Assembly: GCA_038852315.1 (NCBI GenBank)
Contig: JAWCKF010000014.1
Span: 1 to 42,834, forward strand
DNA length: 42,834 nt
DNA from: COMBO-56-21 sp038852315
Lineage (GTDB): Archaea > Thermoplasmatota > Thermoplasmata > UBA10834
Reading direction: 5' to 3'
Shown here: in pieces, positions 39,680-42,834 of the stretch
Numbering within the stretch: the stretch's first letter is position 1
Layout: every line of letters begins with the position of its first letter
Notes under the pieces: model-generated
What the model was told of the DNA's origin: nothing
Seen by the model: the letters and a program-made list of their open reading frames with translations, nothing else
The model's database searches: none
Position numbers and translations under genes: made by a program

Positions 39680-41470
39680 ATGAGCACCATGGTTGACGAG
39701 GCCAGGCCAGTGGGCGGTCAGAGGAAGGGCGTCGCTGTCTACCTCTGCGGTTGCAGGGGCGAGATCAGCAGACACATAGACCTAGAATCGATAGCTGAGG
39801 CGATTAGGAAGGACCCCAGGATCGCGACGGTCGCTATCCACGACGACCTCTGCTCGAAGGAGGGACAGAGGTTCCTCCAGGAGGAGTTCAGGACAAAGAG
39901 CTTCGAGCGCGTGGCCGTGGGGGCGTGCACGCCGAACATACAGGGTCTGATACTCGCCAAGGCTTTGGAAGATGCCGGCCTGAACAAGTACCTGTTCGAG
40001 CAGGTCAACATAAGGGAACACTGCGCGTGGGTTCACCCAGACAAGAAGGCCGCGACGAGGAAGGCCAGGGCCCTCGTCAAAGGCGCGGTTGCGAGGGCGG
40101 AGAAGCTTCAGCCGCTGGAGGACATCGAGATACCGATCATGAATGCCGCGCTCGTGATAGGCGGCGGAGTCACGGGCATGCAGGCTGCCCTGGACATCGC
40201 CAACGCTGGCTTCAAGGTGTACCTGGTCGAGCGCACGGGCGAGCTCGGCGGCAGGACCTACAAGCTCAGCATGACCTTCCCGACGCACAACTGTGGCATA
40301 TGCTGCGTGCAGTACTGCAAGGAGTGCGTGTTCACGCCGAAGATCGAGGACGTGCTCCAGAACCCCAACATAGAGGTCATGCTGAACACTGAGGTCGAGG
40401 ACATGCAGGGGGGCTTCGGGGCCAGGCACGTCCTCCTAAGGACGCCGCAGGGCACCAGGGAGGTGGACGTCGGCACGATCATCGTGGCCACAGGGTCGAA
40501 GACCTTCGATCCCAGACGCATACCCGAGCTCAGGTACGGCCACCCGAACGTGATCACCGCGGAGGAGCTCGAGCAGCTCCTGGTGAAGGAGCGGGAGAGA
40601 GGCGGGGGGCTAAGAAGGCCCTCGGACGGCAAGGTCCCGAAGACCGTCAACTTCATACAGTGCGTGGGTTCCAGGGACAAGACCAAGGGCAATCTCCACT
40701 GCTCCCTCGTGTGCTGCACCTATGCCATCGGTCAGGCGAGGGAGATCAAGAAGACCATACCGGAAGCGAACGTCTACATCCACTACATCGACCTCAGGGG
40801 ACCGTACAGGGGCTTCGAGGAGTTCTACCAGGCGGCGAAGGAGGAAGGTGTGAACTTCGTCCGCGGCAGGGTCTCCGAGGTCGTAGAGGACAAGGACAAG
40901 CTGTTCGTGCGCGCGGCCGACACCGATTCCGACACGCTGCTGAACATCGAATCAGACCTGGTCGTTCTGTCTGTCGGGCAGGAGCCGGCGGACGGCAGCG
41001 ACAAGCTCGCGAAGATGCTCCACATCCAGACAGACATAGACAGGTTCATGAAGGACATAAACCCGATGTTCCCGTCGGAGTTCAGGCGCGGGATATACGT
41101 CGCTGGGACGGCCCAGGGTCCGAAAGGCATCAGATACTCGATAGAGGACGCTAAGGCGGCCGCCGCTAGCGCGATCGAGCTCATGAAGAAGGGCAGGACG
41201 AAGTTCCCGAGGATAGTCGCCTTTGTGGACGAGCAGAGGTGCCGGGGCTGCGGCAGGTGCGAGAAGACCTGCGAATACGAGGCCATCCAGATAATCCAGG
41301 ATCCGAAGACCAAGGCGCTCGTGTCAAAGATAGACGAGATACGGTGCGAGGGTTGCGGTCAGTGTGCCGTCGTCTGCTGCAACAAGGCGATCACGGTCAA
41401 CGGCTTCCGGATAGAGCAGGTCGAGGCGAACGTGCGCGCGATAGTCGAGGAGGTGGAGGCGGATGAGTGA
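39680..41470 (+). CDS. hdrA: HdrA-like flavin-containing electron-bifurcating subunit
   Basis: The 596-residue protein is HdrA-like, the FAD core of heterodisulfide reductase-type complexes. The N-terminal domain has Cys23, 25, 58, 83 and 115, where HdrA binds a cluster. The FAD fold starts at VIGGGVTGMQAALD (residue 159), followed by the Cys-rich THNCGICCVQYCKEC (203-217). The C-terminus has two ferredoxin clusters, RCRGCGRCEKTCEYEAI and RCEGCGQCAVVCCNKAI. HdrA splits electron pairs between ferredoxin and a disulfide or similar acceptor. ATG 39680 is used; ATG 39689 is better spaced from GGAG and may be the true start. It overlaps the next gene by 8 bases. No methanogenesis gene is nearby, so the acceptor need not be CoM-S-S-CoB. 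Confidence 0.93.
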   Translation: MSTMVDEARPVGGQRKGVAVYLCGCRGEISRHIDLESIAEAIRKDPRIATVAIHDDLCSKEGQRFLQEEFRTKSFERVAVGACTPNIQGLILAKALEDAGLNKYLFEQVNIREHCAWVHPDKKAATRKARALVKGAVARAEKLQPLEDIEIPIMNAALVIGGGVTGMQAALDIANAGFKVYLVERTGELGGRTYKLSMTFPTHNCGICCVQYCKECVFTPKIEDVLQNPNIEVMLNTEVEDMQGGFGARHVLLRTPQGTREVDVGTIIVATGSKTFDPRRIPELRYGHPNVITAEELEQLLVKERERGGGLRRPSDGKVPKTVNFIQCVGSRDKTKGNLHCSLVCCTYAIGQAREIKKTIPEANVYIHYIDLRGPYRGFEEFYQAAKEEGVNFVRGRVSEVVEDKDKLFVRAADTDSDTLLNIESDLVVLSVGQEPADGSDKLAKMLHIQTDIDRFMKDINPMFPSEFRRGIYVAGTAQGPKGIRYSIEDAKAAAASAIELMKKGRTKFPRIVAFVDEQRCRGCGRCEKTCEYEAIQIIQDPKTKALVSKIDEIRCEGCGQCAVVCCNKAITVNGFRIEQVEANVRAIVEEVEADE

Positions 41471-42834
41471 GCACTTCGAGCCGCGGATCGTCGTGTTCGC
41501 TTGCACATGGTGCGGCTACCCATCGGCGACGATGGCCGGCGTGAACAAGATCCAGTATCCTCCGAACGTCACCATCGTGCGAGTGATGTGCACGGGCAGC
41601 GTCGAGCCCGGCGTGATCATGGACGCGTTCGAGAGAGGTGCGGACGGCGTGATGGTCATAGGCTGCCAGATGGAGAACTGCCACTATGTCTCAGGCAACA
41701 AGAAGGCGCAGGAGCGCATAGACGCGATGAAGAAGCTGTTCGACATCCTCGGCCTGGACCAGAGACGCCTCGGGACCGAGTGGGTCAACGCCTCCGAGAG
41801 GGCAAAGTTCGCTAAGACCGTGACCGACTTCACAGCCCAAGTCAAGGCGCTTGGCCCCCTGCCCGTGAAGCGGGAGAGGAAGGCGCCGAGACAGCGGACC
41901 AAGGAGCAGACCATCGCGGCTGTGAAGCAGCTGATAGAGGACACGGGCGCGTTCGACTGCGTGGAGTGCGGGAAGTGCACCACGGTCTGCCCGGTGGCGA
42001 AGCTCGACCCCAACTTCGCTCCCCGGACGATAGTCCTGCGCTCGATGGAGGGCATAGTCGACAACATCGCCAGGGACAGAGACATCTGGACGTGCACGAC
42101 CTGCGAGCAGTGCAACGCGATGTGCCCGTACAAGGTGGACTACTCGGGCTTCATCAGGGGGATGCGCGAGGAGGCCTCGACTCTGGGCGCACTGCCCCTC
42201 TGCTCCCAGGGAGGCCTGATACACGCCTCGCAGCGCATCATGGCGAACAGCACTGCCAGGCAGAGCAGGCTCGGATGGGTCACCGAGGACATGAGGGTGG
42301 CCGAGAAGGGTGATGTGTTCTACTTCGTCGGCTGCCTCCCGCACTACGATGCCATATTCTACGACAGAGCCGACCAGAACCTCCAGAGGGTGTGCCAGAG
42401 CGCTGTCAGGATCATGAACAAGGCGGGTGTGGTGCCTGTTGTGAGCAACGAGGAGAAGTGTTGCGGACACGACCTCAACTGGACGGGGGACGAAGACAAC
42501 TTCGAGAAGCTGATGGAGCACAACATCGAGCTGATCAAGCGTTCCGGGGCGAAGACCGTCGTGTTCACGTGTCCGGAGTGCTACAGGACCTTCAACATGG
42601 ACTACCAGGATCTGGCTGGCGACCTGCCGTTCGAGATGGTGCACATGTCCGACTATGTGAAGCGGCTCGCCGAGTCCGGCGCCCTCGCGCTGGAGCCTGC
42701 CGAAAAGGCCGCGTTCACCTTCACCTACCACGACTCGTGCAGGCTGGGAAGACACTCGGGCGTCTACGACTCGCCCAGGGAGCTGGCCAAGGCGTTCTCT
42801 GGCGCGAAGTACGTGGAGATGGAGAACACCCGGG
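41463..42834 (+). CDS. MvhD-HdrC-HdrB fusion protein (3' end cut by window)
   Basis: Three modules sit in one chain. Residues 1 to about 130 are MvhD-like, with Cys14, Cys17, Cys43, Cys68 and Cys73 (ACTWCGYPS, VMCTGSVEP, GCQMENCHY) for a [2Fe-2S] cluster that takes electrons from a donor enzyme. Residues about 145-235 are HdrC-like, with CVECGKCTTVC (166-176) and CTTCEQCNAMC (211-221). From about 285 comes an HdrB/D CCG domain (FVGCLPHYDA, EEKCCGHDLNW, CPECYRTF); a second starts at YHDSCRLGRHSG and is cut by the window edge at residue 457. ATG 41463 overlaps the HdrA stop. Together with HdrA this would be a two-protein bifurcating reductase; the electron donor should be encoded beyond 42834. 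Confidence 0.9.
   Translation, partial: MSEHFEPRIVVFACTWCGYPSATMAGVNKIQYPPNVTIVRVMCTGSVEPGVIMDAFERGADGVMVIGCQMENCHYVSGNKKAQERIDAMKKLFDILGLDQRRLGTEWVNASERAKFAKTVTDFTAQVKALGPLPVKRERKAPRQRTKEQTIAAVKQLIEDTGAFDCVECGKCTTVCPVAKLDPNFAPRTIVLRSMEGIVDNIARDRDIWTCTTCEQCNAMCPYKVDYSGFIRGMREEASTLGALPLCSQGGLIHASQRIMANSTARQSRLGWVTEDMRVAEKGDVFYFVGCLPHYDAIFYDRADQNLQRVCQSAVRIMNKAGVVPVVSNEEKCCGHDLNWTGDEDNFEKLMEHNIELIKRSGAKTVVFTCPECYRTFNMDYQDLAGDLPFEMVHMSDYVKRLAESGALALEPAEKAAFTFTYHDSCRLGRHSGVYDSPRELAKAFSGAKYVEMENTR

Noticed and set aside
41691..42755. A 354-codon minus-strand frame at the right end.
   Set aside because: It lies opposite the MvhD-HdrC-HdrB fusion, whose Cys motifs are clear. The minus frame has no domain.
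1..42834. CRISPR arrays, insertion sequences, integrases, phage genes and rRNA operons.
   Set aside because: I looked for direct-repeat arrays, transposase motifs and rRNA signatures and saw none. Gene packing and codon use look uniform, so I see no sign of a recently acquired island.

Overview
The window reads as chromosomal DNA of a high-GC archaeon, most likely a euryarchaeon, with Thermoplasmatota as my best but weakly supported guess. The archaeal call rests on ribosomal protein L10e, the RNase P protein Rpp21/Rnp4, a threonyl-tRNA synthetase with the archaeal N-terminal editing domain, Dph2, the archaeosine-precursor genes queDCE, geranylgeranyl reductase, a tetraether-synthase-like radical SAM protein and HdrA-type proteins. 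Many genes have an AT-rich TATA-like box about 25-30 bases before the predicted transcript start and almost no leader. GTG and TTG starts are common. I see no rRNA, tRNA, CRISPR array, insertion sequence or phage gene, and no gene-free stretch longer than 300 bases.

Layout. 1-3190: leucine operon (end of leuA, leuC, leuD, leuB). 3251-5400: an unrecognised 489-aa winged-helix/coiled-coil protein and a small winged-helix regulator. 5410-7032 (minus): tandem-ACT protein and a CorA-like transporter, divergent from thrS (7164-9002). 9007-10805 (minus): queD-queC-queE for preQ0. 10843-13256 (minus): L10e, dph2 and mtxX. 13406-15628: rnp4, yhbY-type RNA-binding protein, serS and a small ORF. 15651-21369 (minus): a CPA2 antiporter and a 1476-aa exported protein carrying a lamin-tail domain. 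21530-22810: an ArsB/NhaD-type transporter.

22834-26592 is the most coherent functional unit: a TrmB-type regulator diverges, from a shared TATA box, from a three-gene run encoding a tetraether-synthase-like radical SAM enzyme, a 2[4Fe-4S] ferredoxin and a geranylgeranyl reductase. One module could therefore cross-link and saturate archaeal membrane lipids, with its own electron carrier. 26643-34401 is a surface-glycan region (GT-C, GT2-GtrA, DedA, GT4, flippase), with a small EamA protein and imidazolonepropionase among them. 34454-36479 holds an aminotransferase and a DDAH-like hydrolase; 36490-38731 an ABC exporter pair with a small Cys-rich protein. 38900 to the end is an energy-metabolism operon: a RAM-domain protein, HdrA, and an MvhD-HdrC-HdrB fusion cut by the window edge.

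The best second looks are the lipid operon, an apparently remodelled zinc site in ThrRS, the MvhD-HdrC-HdrB fusion, the giant lamin-tail protein, and a GT2 gene with no usual start codon.
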